This document shows positions 1-13,400 of a stretch of DNA of 64,000 nucleotides, in pieces. A model generated the notes under the pieces. It did no database searches. It worked only from the letters and a program-made list of their open reading frames with translations, and was not told the DNA's origin. The number at the start of each line of letters is the position of its first letter. The first letter of the stretch is position 1. This DNA is from Amaranthus tricolor (lineage: Eukaryota; Streptophyta; Magnoliopsida; Caryophyllales; Amaranthaceae), in NCBI RefSeq assembly GCF_026212465.1, contig NC_080055.1, positions 20,288,569-20,352,568 on the forward strand. The letters are read 5' to 3'. The position numbers were made by a program, and so were the translations under genes.

Positions 1-183
1 CCAGATTACATTATCTAATCTCTCAATCTCAATCTTATATATTTTAGTGTTCTTTGAACTTTTTATTCCGTACATTTTAGAAGTATTAAACCTAAACACG
101 AATCCGATCCAAAGTAATTATTTTATGGTGCATAAGATAGACCTCCGCATAGTATCGTGTGGTGTATGTCATGGTTGTCCTCT

Positions 184-190
184 CTATAAA
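184..190 (+). promoter_or_regulatory. Possible TATA box of the small gene at 269-3995
   Basis: A TATAAAT heptamer lies about 80 bases upstream of the ATG at 269, a normal core-promoter distance for a plant gene with a short 5' leader. It is judged by position and sequence only; the transcription start is not known. Confidence 0.4.
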
Positions 191-268
191 TCGTGTCTTC
201 GTGTGTTAAAGAAAAGTCGTGCGTAAATCGACCCAAATTGAAAGCTACCGAACTTTGCCCGGTGAAAA

Positions 269-3200
269 ATGTCTTCTACAGCAAGAGATAGAAGAAACGT
301 ATTGGAGTCTGATTTGAAGAAAAGGAAGATCAACCCACCACCTCGAAGGTAATTTGTCTATCTCTTACTGTTTTCAATTCATTCGTTGTCATTTAGGGTT
401 TCTTGTCACACATTCCTGTACCATTATTATGATAAACCTGTTTATTGCATCATAAATTGTGACTTAGAAATTGGGTCCAACGTCGAACACTAACTCTAGC
501 ACCTGAGTTCTTATAGTAATGAGCATGGACATGAATTCATCATACACTAAAAGAAATCTGGTATTTCATGCTCGAAATGCAAGGGTTTGTGGGTTTTGAT
601 GAAGAACAAATGGGTTAAAGAAGACACAAAAACAGAGCAACACAAGAGAAGAACAACACACAAAGATGATTATGAGGTATCTATGGATACCTCCCCTCAA
701 AACAAGTTTAGTTTTATTAGTTTACCCAATAATACATTAATGATAAACCTCACACAACCTTTGAGAACACTCTTGCAAAGAGGACCTCACTTTTAATGGT
801 GGTCTCTCACAAACGACTAATACAAGAACTCTATTGGAATGAACCCTAGTTGCTTCTAGTGTATTAGACTCTCTCAATGCTTTCTAGTGATATTCTAAGA
901 CTCTCTTATGTAGCCTATAACATATTAGAAATTCCTTGCTCTACAAGCCAAAATCCCGCACCCCATTTTGGATGACCTGCTGCCTGCTCGAACGAGTTGA
1001 TGAACTGCCCGAACGAGCGGCAGGTTGGCAGCAGCTACTGATCTTTGCGCGTTGCTGCCATGTCTTGCATCGTTTAAGGCACACCTCAAGGCCCTCTTTG
1101 AATGCTCTCTTGCCTTATTCAAGTCATGCCATGTCTTCCCAAAAGCTCTCAAATTCATAAACACATCAAGTATCTAAACTTTCAATCCTTCATAACTCAT
1201 GTCACTCACATCTTCGTTCTCAAGTGTGCAAGATAGTGCATGAGCAATGAGGTGATCAAACCCATTATCAACACCATGAGAGTTGGCTCTTGCTTTAACA
1301 ATGCTATTATTGTGATAAGTTTAGTATTTAATGAGTGATGCAAAATGAATTACCAATTTTTTAGATCCTATGTATTTTGAAAGTTTTACCTCGAGGGTCC
1401 TTAATTTAAAGCTATACGGTCGTACACTAATGGTCGAACGTCTTCTATCCCTCTCCAGAGAACCATAGCCACCTCTCATGTAACTTTCATAAACAAAGTG
1501 TGAAATGAAAGTGATTAGGACTCTAACACGTGAAGAAAAAGAAGAAAAACACAAGAAAAATTGAACAACATTAATGGATCAAATACACAACAATATAATG
1601 AGGTATTTTACATACCTTCCCCTCAAACTATGTTTACTCTCATTAATGGATTTAAGAATACATCAATGAATAAACCTCTTACACTTGAAAACATGCTCTC
1701 AAATTTATAGATCCCACCTTTATTGGAGATCACCCTCAACAATAATACAATGAAGATGAAAAACTCTTTTGGTATTAACCCTAGCCTCATCTCAATGTAT
1801 TAGCCCCTTCACTTGCTTTCTAATGAAGTTCAAAGCCCTTGTATAATGCTTACAACCTATTAAAACAACCCTAGCATGTAGGCACCTTGCAGCTAAAGGA
1901 AAAACCAAAAACTTGAAAACGACATTTTGCCTTCGGAACTGTTTGCTCGAGCAAGGAAGGATCATGCTCTTTTTCACAACAAATGTGAAATGAGCAATCG
2001 GAGTGAATAACTCATTCCTTAATATGAATCATTCCCCCATCAACAAGAAGAACCCTATCATAGTCATCTTCATCACCCACAAAGCCTAGAGCGGCATTTT
2101 CCCATTTATCACCCTCTTTTTTCTCATCCTCTTGAGGTCTTCTTTCATCTCTTTGCACATTATTTGAATGTGCCCCTTCTTTTTACAGTATTAATACTCC
2201 TTGTTACTAAAGTAACATTTACTATTACTCTTTCATTTATACACTAAACAACTAATAAAAATAACATTTACTATTACCCTTAGCCCGTCTCATTCGTTAC
2301 CATTTCATTACCATTACTACTACTATATCAAACCCCCCTTAATCCAACATATATAGTGTTTTGCCTCTAAAACTCCATCACATTCATTCGCAAGACCAGC
2401 TTTAGAACTAAAACTTTGTCAAGGGAGCAGCATTGACATGCAAGGTTGCAATCCCATTTTAGCTCATCAATTTGGAGGATGGTGGCTGCTCACTTTTGAG
2501 AATGAAATGGGGAAGGGTAGGGTTTGATGTTTCATATAGTTTTTTTCATTAATATAAGCTTGAATTGGTCCGAAACCAACAGGCCGGTCAAAATGTCCCG
2601 GTTCATGTGTGGTTGAATCGTGGCCATTTCTTCTGAGGATTGAGGAGAGCTTGTTCTCTTATCCTGTACATGCTGCTATCTCTTAACTTTTTATTATATT
2701 TTTCATTTCCTGAACTAAATATTTGAGGATTGCTGAGAATTCTGGTTGGTTACTGAAGGGGTGGTAAATAACGCGAACTGGATCTCTGAAAACTGTTTTG
2801 ACAAAATAGTTTTTCTGGACAAGAAGTGAAGAAATCACATTGTTAATTGGCACAAATAGTTCAACTATTTATTTTAACTTTTCCTTATCAAGCTTCAGTC
2901 GTTCTCACAAATTATATGTAAATGTCAATTTTAAAATTTGTTGGGACAAGGAAGAATGAATAAAAGAACAGTAATAATTCTGCTCAACATTGAGCATTAG
3001 CTCTCAGAAATTTCACACGTGAGATCCATAATGAACTAGCAAAAATTTTAGCTGTGAATTCCTTCTTCTAGAATCCTGATAGAACTAGCGCTGCAGTCTT
3101 TTATACAATTTGAACTTCAAGATCTAATGAAAAGATATGCATAATCTACTTTGTAAGCTAATGAACGCATTGCTTGAAGACTGAAGTATTGATCAATTTT

Positions 3201-3995
3201 TAATCAAGACCTGGACTTGAGCCTATTCTGACATTAATTTGTGAAGCTTGAAAGTTGAATCTATATTTGGGAGGGGGAGGGGGATAAGAATTGATTCCTG
3301 CACATCTAAAGGGATAGAAAATATCCAAATTGATTCACCTTGTATAACCTCTAGACTGCCTGCTGGATGCTCTGTGTATCTAAAGCTGGCGCAACGATTA
3401 GGCATGGACATCTGTCTTTGTTAGCGACATGAGTTTTAATATGGCTTTCTTTTGATAGGAATTCATGTCTTATTCCCTTTTGCTGTATGATCATGGAATC
3501 AAGATCCTCTCATTTAGAATACTTCACTACCTGCTGTTGGCTTTTGCTTGATATTCATTTCCCTTCAAAATTTAATTTTGCTTGATATTTGGCTGCAGGG
3601 TTGTTCCTTCATTAAGTACAGCGAAAGAAGCATATTCCAAAGTCAATGATAGTTCAATGGTATGTGGACCATTTGCTTTACATGCTTTAAAGACACCAAA
3701 CGTCTATCACTAAATATGTATCATGTTTGAGTTAAATCAGATACTAAAATTATCTAGCAATTTCCTTGGATGGTAATTAATTAACTTAACCCTTTTATTT
3801 GCTCCAACCTTTACATTTATTCTGAATTTGTTTGTGTAGGCTGCCAAAAACCCTCCCAGCATTCAACAGTCAAGAAATCATGCTGTGGCGCAAGCTCAAC
3901 AAGAGGGCTGCACTGCAAATTTCCGGATTTTCCATTCTCCATTCGGCAACTTTCTGATTCCTGTGATACCAACACGCTCAGAAATGTCTGGATAA
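269..3995 (+). CDS. Small spliced gene of unknown function (3 exons, 98 aa)
   Basis: Predicted exons are 269-348, 3599-3659 and 3840-3995. Both introns have GT-AG ends and the phases agree (exon 1 ends two bases into a codon, exon 2 ends on a codon boundary). The protein starts MSSTARDRRNVLE, has a basic KKRK stretch near residue 17 that could be a nuclear localisation signal, and ends in a compact segment rich in Phe, Pro and Ile (FRIFHSPFGNFLIPVIP) just before the stop. That tail looks like a conserved motif, but I do not recognise the family and give no function. No signal peptide or membrane segment is visible. Intron 1 (3,250 bp) is inflated by repeats. The clean splice sites and full-length frame argue for a real gene; the small size and lack of a recognised homologue keep confidence moderate. 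Confidence 0.6.
500..2040. repeat. Two diverged direct copies of an unclassified repeat in intron 1 of the small gene
   Basis: About 590-1310 and 1500-2040 share the same order of recognisable blocks: a run about cutting lines of the type 'cctcccctcaaa', then 'acctctta/cac', then 'aaccctag' followed by 'gtattag', a 'cttgctttctagtga'-like block, and a GC-richer 'gctcgaacgag'-like block. They are diverged and have no coding potential. They look like old LTR or other transposon pieces, but I could not assign ends or a family. Confidence 0.4.
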
Positions 3996-4822
3996 TATTT
4001 GTCTTGTTACTAATCCAATTGAAGGTCATGTATGTAATTATACCTTTTACCTTTATAACAGACTTTCCTAGAAGATGATGTTGTCTTTATGATGTGGTCA
4101 TATGAAGCAGACTTTCCTAGGAGATGATCGACTTTTTTTCATCCTGAAGACAAGATATAGCACCCTCTGCCCCAATAAGCAGATGGAGGAGTGAGAGAGA
4201 ACCTTTCGGGCTCCGTTTATGGGTTAATTGATGATATGAAATGCCGGTCTGGCCCATTTGAAAAGGGTGGAAGGCCTATGAGCTATAGTAATGGGGCAAA
4301 TGAATACTTTTTTCTACAATGATTGTAAAGAAAATTCACTCCTAAAAGAAATAAAAGAAAGCTAGTTGAATAATTGATGTTTAGCATGGGCGTTTGTTGT
4401 ATTGGTGATTTATGTGATATAATGTATTGGCTACTTGGTAGCTTTTATGTACGTAAAAAAGGAAATTTTGATTCTAAAAGTACGAACTTTCTCTCATCTA
4501 CTTCTAAAGATTCTAAGTTTAATTTATCTATTAAAGATTCTAACTTTTAAGTGTATGGAATAATTTTTTTCTGCCCAAAATCATCATCAATTTTGTTTTC
4601 AAACCAAATCATCGTGTTTGGAATTGTATGGCAAACACGTTCTATATTGGGTGGACCACTAAGCCAAATTTCAACCGTTTTGTTGTCACGTGAAATATTG
4701 ATATGGCTATGTGGTTGTTTAACAATTAAATATTGTTTGTTGGATGTTAAGTTTACTTATTTGATTATGGCTTGTTTGGCATTACTTTAGTTTTGATTTT
4801 TTTTGTTTTTTGATTTATAAGT
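3996..4822. other. Gene-free stretch between the small gene and the 74-bp tandem repeat
   Basis: AT-rich DNA holding the 3' flank of the small gene. No open frame with recognisable protein similarity, no RNA gene and no clear transposon ends were seen. Confidence 0.5.
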
Positions 4823-4970
4823 CATATAATTTATGTCATATAAAGAATAAATTTAGTCGATTTATTGAGAACATAATTATTTTGAAAAATTAACAACATA
4901 TAATTTATGTCATATAAAGAATAAATTTAGTCAAATTATTGAGATCATAATTATTTTGAAAAATTAACAA
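4823..4970. repeat. Tandem duplication, 2 x 74 bp
   Basis: Units 4823-4896 and 4897-4970 both begin CATATAATTTATGTCATA and differ at only a few positions, so this is a recent head-to-tail duplication in non-coding AT-rich DNA. Confidence 0.9.
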
Positions 4971-5779
4971 GAAAATATTTTTCAAATTTTCTATATTTGA
5001 TTTAGTTTTCAAAAAAATTGAAAACTGAAAATGCATAACTATAATGAATGGGTCTTTAATTAGTAGCATGTGTTATTTTTGTTAGTTATTTAGCTAGCAG
5101 AAAATCTTGTATGCGGCGGTTGTTTTCATGCGATCACATTTGTATGGGTTTATTAGTCCATTATTACAAAACATTAAATTATTCCTCTCTCATAATATTT
5201 AAGCTTTCTTCATCCATATTAATGGCTTTCTATGTGAACACTCCTTCTCTATGCACCACCACAATCCCAATCGTGTACCCCTTTGTCGCCACTATTAGCT
5301 AAATTCACGACCACCAGACATCCTCTTCTCCACACCTACTTGCGCCTCCAACTCTAGCACCACCATCGTCGTATTCTCCATTGCAACTATCATCGTCATC
5401 TCCAATGAAGTTTTAATCTGATGTATTGTAGCTTGCCAAACGGTCTAGAAAATTATTGTCTTATTCTTAAGTTTAGTGTTAATCGTATTTAAACTTTATA
5501 ATCAATAATTTAAAGCACTTTAAGTTAGCTAATTGTATCCAACCAATTAAAAATGAGTTCTTTTTATTGATTGAGTTTTACTGAAATAGTGCTTCAAATT
5601 CAATGAATTAATAAAATGGTGTGTGTTTATATGTATTATGAATATGTATATATTTTTATTCAAAATCCTTATTTAGTTTTTTCAAGCATAGTTTGTTAGT
5701 TAAATACATTGAGGTATTATACTCAAAAATGTTTGCACTATGAGTGTTTGATAAAATGATTACTTTATTTAAGAACAAT

Positions 5780-6180
5780 AAAATATTAATATCCTACTTT
5801 AAAGTTTTAAATGTCTATTTCAAGTATTAAAAATGTCATTTTTCAGAGATTAAAATGCACATTCCCAATCTTAACCTTCTTTCTTCAAAATTTAAGTTTA
5901 ACATCCTACTCCAATACTTAAGTTTGATATCATCTCTATAAACCATACAATGTTAACTTGATGCCATAGATTACCGACTTTAAATTGTCAATTCTAAGAT
6001 TTAAATGTCAATTTTAAAGCTTAAAATGCTTACTCCAATATTTAAGTTTAATATCTTCTCCAAATCTTAAAAAGTTAACTTTAAGCCATAAATTACCAAT
6101 TTTAAGCCTTAAAATGTCATTTTTAAATCTCAAATTACTCCAATACTTAAGTTTAATAGCCTAATCTAAACCTTAGAATG
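5780..6180. repeat. Degenerate AT-rich minisatellite
   Basis: Variants of a unit of roughly 25-35 bp built from 'aaatgtcaattttaa' and 'actccaatacttaagttta' blocks recur at least six times. Unit boundaries have drifted, so no exact period is given. There is no coding potential. Confidence 0.55.
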
Positions 6181-6490
6181 ACAACACCAAGCATCATATT
6201 GACAATTTCAGAGAAAGTAACACAAATTTTTATGTAAAAAGTGTTACTTTCAAAAAAAAATATAAATACAAAATAACATGTTTTTTCCGAAAAATAACAC
6301 CGTTTTCGTGAGTTTTTTTCAAATTTTTTTTTAAACACTTATTTGTCTAAAAGTATCATCTTTTTTTTCATAAAAAAGTGTTACTTTTTTAGTCAAAACG
6401 TAATATTTTTTTGTTAAACATATAGGTTCTCACGGTTCTCATATAAGAAAGATTCTCACTGAAACTCCTTCCTCTATATATATATATATA
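6180..6490 (-). repeat. Dispersed repeat, inverted relative to 41356-41830; possible Helitron end
   Basis: The segment has repeated 'gtgttactttt' blocks and ends with a 'ggttctcacggttctcata' block followed by 'agtgagaatc' read from the other strand, then a short TA run. The reverse complement of the same arrangement is at 41356-41830. Paired 'gtgagaac' blocks next to a TA run resemble some plant Helitron termini, but no hairpin plus CTRR end was demonstrated. Confidence 0.35.
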
Positions 6491-6799
6491 TGTCATCTAA
6501 TTATTCATTGATATTTATTCAATCTAAGTAACTAAATAGTGTTATTATTTCTATCAAAAAGCTCATTTAATTTTCACCAAAGAGCCTTTGAGAATTCGAA
6601 AACGACCCTGCTGAGTATATGTAGTATTCAAGTTTCATCAAGAGCTAGCAATACCACATATATATACATTCCAGTCCTGGTTGGTATAAATACCATGTCT
6701 GTATGGCCTGCATGTAAACTGCTACTACAAGTATGTGCATTAAATTACAACTTCTCTTATTGAAAGGCATAGTTATGTTTATCTTGGCAGTACGCACTG

Positions 6800-7125
6800 C
6801 CATGATAGATTAGTGTCTTGAAGGGTTTAGTAGGGAACTAGGGGTGATATAGTAAATAATATCTTAGTAATTAGTTAGTTAAGGAAATAAAATGCAGGGA
6901 TAAATAGTATAAATAGAGAAAAAGGGGAAGGAAAGTATTCATAGAATTGTGTAATAGATTTTAGAGGAGTTTATACTCTTTTGGAGATACTCTTTTGGAG
7001 AGAATGAGCCTGTAATCATTCTTTCCGTTACGTTCAATCAACGTTATACAGTTACATATTACATTTCAATTCATACAATCACTCACCCACACTTTCATAC
7101 AAATTGATATATTCTTAATACATTT
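6800..7125 (+). mobile_element. Possible solo LTR remnant
   Basis: The stretch has LTR-like composition: a promoter-like 'tataaatag' near 6909, a downstream 'gagtttatactcttttggag' block with a partial duplication, and a transition to pyrimidine-rich sequence ending near 'actcacccaca'. No target duplication was found, so both edges are approximate. The family cannot be told (gypsy-like by general appearance only). Confidence 0.3.
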
Positions 7126-7138
7126 CTGTTTTGCTTAG

Positions 7139-7285
7139 ATTCATATTAATCCTTCGGATATGTCGGTCCATAACAAGTTGATGCAAAATTTTACATTACA
7201 AGAAGCTGCAGTGAAGCCAAGAGCATTCATCGAGAACTTCACAGGGGTGACGATATATTACTCGCAGCTACGGCTGGTCTTGTAG
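7139..7285 (+). other. Possible orphan terminal exon
   Basis: A canonical acceptor ('tttgcttag') is followed by an open frame of about 48 codons to a TAG. It reads IHINPSDMSVHNKL... and ends close to, and convergent with, the 3' end of MED18. No matching upstream exons were seen and the peptide is not recognised. It may be chance. Confidence 0.2.
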
Positions 7286-7404
7286 CCACGCTTCCACGTC
7301 TGTATTAGTGTTATTTCTTTTGAACACGTGTACTAGATATGACATGGAAAACTGAAGAGATGAAGTACAAAAAAAACATGCATAACCTGTCAGCTCATGA
7401 GAAG

Positions 7405-10400
7405 CTAAAGAGTAGTGCCACCACCATCAGACATCAGAGACGCAGCAGCGGCAGCAGCAGTTGGGACTACCCCTGTTGATACACCAGGTTTTGACAAATG
7501 CAACAGCCTGCAATTGCTCCACCAAAAAAGAATATTCAGCCTTGTAATAGAACTCGCATTATTGTCTTTACCGAGCAGGATAAATGTACAAATAAATTTC
7601 ATAAAGAATGCCAGGCTTACGGAGCAAGGTATTCGCAGAAGGACGAGACAGCTGTCACAACTTCAGCATAGTTATCGGCTGTAGCAGGAGCTGTGATTTC
7701 GACAAGTTGTATGCCCAATGTGACTGGCTCAGCTTCATCAATTGCATGCAATTTTGGCAACTTATTGACAGATGAGACAGTAACAGTGATCGGAGCGCCC
7801 CTATGGAAGCTAAAGGAAAAACCCACCCGTAAAAGCTCATGATCCAATTTATAGCCTAGTGAATAAAACAAGCGGATGACGTTCTTGCCAGCTTTGCTTT
7901 CTACCATTGTCCGGACAAGAACAGAGATCTGTTCAGCGCCAGAACCTCTCATTGCACCACCAATATGACGAACAGTCCTGCATGCACAAATCCTTTTGTT
8001 CTTCAAAGTATATCAAAAAGTAAATAACTTAATAGAAAAAAATAGCATACCATGCAGGCTCAGGCTGCTGCTCCAGATCACAGATAAGTCGAACCTCAGA
8101 AGAAACAAATCCTGCAAGCAAGTTGCAATAATTGAAACACTATTTGAATTCGTCGAAAAAAATGGAATAAAATCAAATCAAAAACTTCACTAGAATATCC
8201 ATGTCATATGAAAAATTAGACAATAGTAGTTGGACAACTATCACATGATTCACTAATCTCCTTACAAATCGCAAATCAATAAAAGCGATCTATGGTTGAT
8301 TTTGGGCTATTTTAGGGTCATTTAGAGCATTGCGAATTAAAAAAGCAAATTAACTGGCGAATTATGTTAAACTGAGCTAGACAGGAGTACAGGACACAAT
8401 GGTCTTAAGCTAATAAATGGACCATGAAAGAAACAAAGATCTGGAGTTGGTTGAGTATGGACTCGACCAATCAAGAAGAGTCAAGGAAAAATCCTACTAC
8501 AAAAAACTGAGCTAAGTTAAAATTTAATCTTGATGATACTCAGATTCCTAACTTTCAATGCACATAAGGGGTGCAGTTGAAAAAATGGATTGCGAACAAA
8601 AAGCTACCAGAGGCAATGAAGATGTTGACAAAACACAAAGAGAAACCTGGAGATGAACCTGAGTAAAATATGAGCTACTAACAGCTCCTTAAGGCCTTAG
8701 AGAGGAGAAATCCGTGTTTTCCAAGCGAAATGAGATAAATCTGTGATATGCTTTCATTGTCAAACTTCTGGGAAAAAAATAACCGGAAACCAATATGGCA
8801 GCAACATGCAAAAGGGTAGAAGATACACTTGCCATAATAGAGATTATTCTCTTTGATTTATTCTCCGTACTTGGGAATTTTTTCCTTCAAAAGTAGCTTT
8901 GATTTTTATTTAACTTTTGTTAGAAAGTAAAGGGCAAAACCTTTCAACATAAGGAAATGGAACCCATTGGAAACAAATGGCTTTAGACCAAAGTAGAGTT
9001 ACAAATGTGGCTCTTGGTTACAACTAAAAGAACAAGGCTCTTAGTTATGATTTGGTCAGCAATGAAGGATTTTGAACAAGGAACATAGGCGGGTATGCAT
9101 GAGTAATCCCATTCTAGGATGAGCTTGTGTCCTAGAAGACAAAGTCTCAATCTAGCCTTGTTCATAATCCATGAGTAATCCCATTCTATATTTAGAACAT
9201 TGGTTGATTAACCTCTTACTCTAGTGGTGGAGTAGCCTAGAAGCCAACACCATTAAATACTTCTTGATACCCTAGAAGGTGTATAGATGGATTTGGAGTG
9301 TATGTTTGAGTTAGATGATCTAGCACTTGACTTGGTAGTTTGCAAGTTGTATTAATTGGAAGTTATTGGTTTAGGAGGAGGTAAAGGCCTTGATAGCTCT
9401 AACCCGTTACACACTCCCTAAGCCTAACAACGGTTGGGACCATGAGAGTTCCTTAGATTAACTCCCTAAAGAGCAACAACTATTGATAGGTTATATTGCT
9501 TACCCCTTGAAATGCATGCTCACCCATATCCACCTAGTTAGTTGTCTATCACCATTGTCTTTATATCAATTCTTGTCATCATATTTTACCTCAACCTAAC
9601 TTATTGTCACCGACCAAAACCTAGCTAAAAGCTCATAGCTCACTTTCGTCCCTCCGATAGAGTTCCTTTCTTGTCATCTATGCTTGTTATAGGAAACTGA
9701 TTAGGAGTATAAATTTTGTTTAATTAGTTGCGACCTTGAGCAACCTAGGAAACACCGATCATGGCTCAGATCCCCGCTAATGAGGAGGCCCATAATTTTT
9801 TTCCTTGTTCAAAACAATTCCAAGTTGTAGAGTAGGTTATCCTCTTTACAAACCAAACTCATATACTTGTCCACACCATATACCCTTCCTTCTCCCCTTT
9901 TCTTCTCAATTTTCCATAAGCACAAAAAAGACATAAAACATTGATACAAAAATACTTCTCCCAAATTTCTATTTCATTTTGGAGAGAGAAAAAAAATTGA
10001 GTGAAGCCAAGAAGCCAACAATATTAAGCCGCAAAATAAAAAAAAGGCTAACTTGTTGGATCATAACTTCATCTTAACATTTCCTTGATGAAACTTTTAT
10101 AAAGGTTTCTCTCTTCTCAAACTTGTATTTTGATCTCTAAATATTGAAGTTTTGATTCCTAAATTTCTAGGTTTTGTTCATTGACTATTGTTTGATTTTG
10201 TTACTACTTCGCTCTCTAGGTTCTCCTACCATTTTTACATTGTATTTGTTTGATACTAAATTGAAATTTTTAAGATTTATGAGTTTCTTATTTTGAAGGA
10301 TAATTTTATATTGGGATACTATATCTCAGCTCTTAAAACTACACATGTTTGCTCATGTGCATCTCTCTTTCTATGATTTACTTAAATGCAAGAACCTAGC

Positions 10401-13400
10401 ACTTCTTCAACTACAATTGCAGATCTTCCAGTATGGCTTACAAAACATATCTTTTTCAACTCTCATGGTCTTCCCCTGTTCATCTTCAGTGTTTTAGCAT
10501 GGGTTTATTAGAAAAATCCATAGACCTAACAATGGGTATATCAGAAAAAACATGTTTTGTAGTACCTAACAGGCCGACACCCATAAAGAGGTCATTGTTG
10601 CATATTGGCACTCTTCCTTATGTCAGCATCAACACGAATTATCAAGATGTTCCTCTTTACTCAAAGTCATCCTTGAATTTAAAAAGCAGTTTCATGTTCC
10701 TGAAGTAAAAATAAAACAAGTGGATGCTATTGAGACCTATCCCCTCAAAAAAACCCTCAACGCGATCTTGAAGGTGAATCATCACTCACAGCAGCAGCTA
10801 GTTATTCAGAAAATTACAAAGGAAATAATGTCCATAAAACTACCAACATACAATGCTTATAGCAAACCCAAATAAGGTTTTCATTGATAATTTTTTAGTT
10901 GTTAAAATATAATGTCAAAGATAATTAATAGATTTACCCTAATATGAAATGCATTCATTATATTGTAAGTAGAACTTGCTTATAAATATGCAAGATTACC
11001 AAGTAAGAAATCACACCAATGAGTAAAAACTTTCTATTTTCTAACTTTTAGTCATTCTACTTTCTCCACATTCTAAGTTTTAACACGTTATCAACACTAA
11101 CTTTACCCTTAATATCCAAGAAGGTAAATATTTTTTTAAACCTAATTAAGCATCTTTTTCCTTTCATCGGTACCCACAAAAGGACCAACTCGCAATTCAC
11201 ATATACGACCAACTAATAATCCACTAGTACCACCAAATAATATTCCAACAGTATAACCTACAAATAATTCGTCAACAAAACCAACTAATAACACTCCAAC
11301 ATCAACTGAAGATAAACACACATCAAGTAATAAAAGAACTAAAAATGATGAAGGAGAAACAAGCAATAAACGTTGCAAGACAAATAACCCATAAAATAAT
11401 TTATTAGACAATACGCCATCTTTATGGATGGCAAGGACACTATTGTTTTTTTTGATTATTTTCTTTTATACCGCCTATATGGTTGGTTAATTATCTTTTT
11501 ACCGCCTAAATGGACAGTTAGTATTATTTATTTCTTTTGTTATTAGGAGTGTTTGGTAAACAACTTATTGAAGCAAAATTAGCTGATTGTATCAATTTAG
11601 ATGGTTGGTCGAGTCAAATAAGCTAAAATAGTGTTTGGTAAATGACCTTGTTTCAAGAGCTTATTATCATCAATCAGCTAAAAAGCTACACGCTAAGAAG
11701 CAACGTGTTGATTCATTTCAAGTGATTCCCTCCTCTTAATAATAGTAATACCCATATATCCTCATATCATTTCAGCTGCTCCTTTAATTATCTGCATGTC
11801 ACATGTGCAATGCATTCTAACATTAAGTACTTACTTAAGGCAAACTTACCATCCATTTTTTGTTTTGTGACGTTGTATTACATTCTGTAAGTTCATCTTT
11901 TTTTGCTTTCTTTCTTATTGTTATTTTAGATTTCATGAATAATACTTTAAAAATACTATTTATATAATTTTGATTAAAAATATAATTTACAGCTATATAA
12001 TATTAATAATTTTTTGATATTTACTTAATAGAATTATGCTATTATAAACTATCAATAAATTAGCTATGTCCTTATATGTCTTTACACACTAATTAGCTTG
12101 CAGCTATCAGCTTAATTTTATCAAACACTATCAGATAATCAGCTAACAAATTTAGTTGGTCAAATCATTTTATACAATCAGCTAGTCAAATCAACTCTTC
12201 AAATTAGCTACCAGCTATCAGCTGTTAACCAAACACCCCCATTATTTTCTTTTAAACCACCAATATGGCTAGCTATTTTTTTCTTTTACCGCCTAAATGG
12301 ACGGTTAGTATTATTTATTTTTCATTCTCGTATACTTTATATGTGCATTTTTATTTTTTTTACATATTGCATATATATCTTATGTGCATTTTTTCATTTA
12401 CTTTATGCAAGTTTTGAAGTATACCAAAATAATGTAAATATTGTACAGTTTGGAATAACCCTCTATAAAAAAACTTCTTATCCTTTCAACTTTACTTTTT
12501 ACATCAAAACAACTCAAATTATATATCTCTTTTATCATGGCTTTAGTGATATTTTTTGTAGTATTAATAATTAAGAACAAGTAATTAATTTTGAAGAATA
12601 AGAAACAAGATACACATGATTTTCTTTGTCATTTTGTATGATAAATTGTACTATTATATTGTGTGTATGCTATTTTTTTTTTTACTCTCTTAAGCATTTA
12701 TTCTCTTTAATTTTATCTATTTTTTCTTCTTCATGCTTTTTTTTCTCTTATTCTTGATTTATTTCTACCTTTATTATCTACAATTAATTTATAATAATAA
12801 ACCAAGGGGGAGAATATCATAAAATTAAAATATTATAATTTCTCTTATGGTTTATTATTATGAAGAAAATCGGAATTATTATATTGTCATATAATTACAA
12901 AATAATTATGTAGCAAGTATGGCAAAGATTACCAAAAGATTATTCAACACATTAGACTTAAGTGGACAAAAACTCTTAGAATAAAAAGACGATGTCATGA
13001 ATTTAAAAGCTCAATAACTTGAACACATTGTAGATCCAACGGATAGAACTCAAGCTACCAAAATAAGGGTAGCCACAAATCAAGAAAAGGCCAAAGTCTT
13101 AGTCCCCTTAAGGCATCAAATACATGATAGCCTCAAATCTGAATATTTATTCATAAAAGATCCCAAAACTTTGTGGGACTCCCTTGTTAAAGATTTGATC
13201 ATCATAAAAGGGTGTTTTTCCACAAGCCAGCCATGAGTGGAAGAATTTAAGATTTTCTAATTTTAAAACTCTCAATGAGTATAATTCAACATTATACAGA
13301 ATCACATCAATGATGAAATATTGTGAGCATCCAGTGACTATGTAAAAATGAATGAACTCACTTTATCTACTTTTCATCCATCAAATATTATTCCGCAACA

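Noticed and set aside
925..1164. Opposed open frames in the GC-richer part of the first repeat
   Set aside because: They sit in repeat DNA, overlap each other on opposite strands and show no protein similarity.
7415..7684. Plus-strand frame of 89 codons opposite MED18
   Set aside because: It lies antisense across MED18 exons 4-5 and the intron between them and has no similarity of its own.
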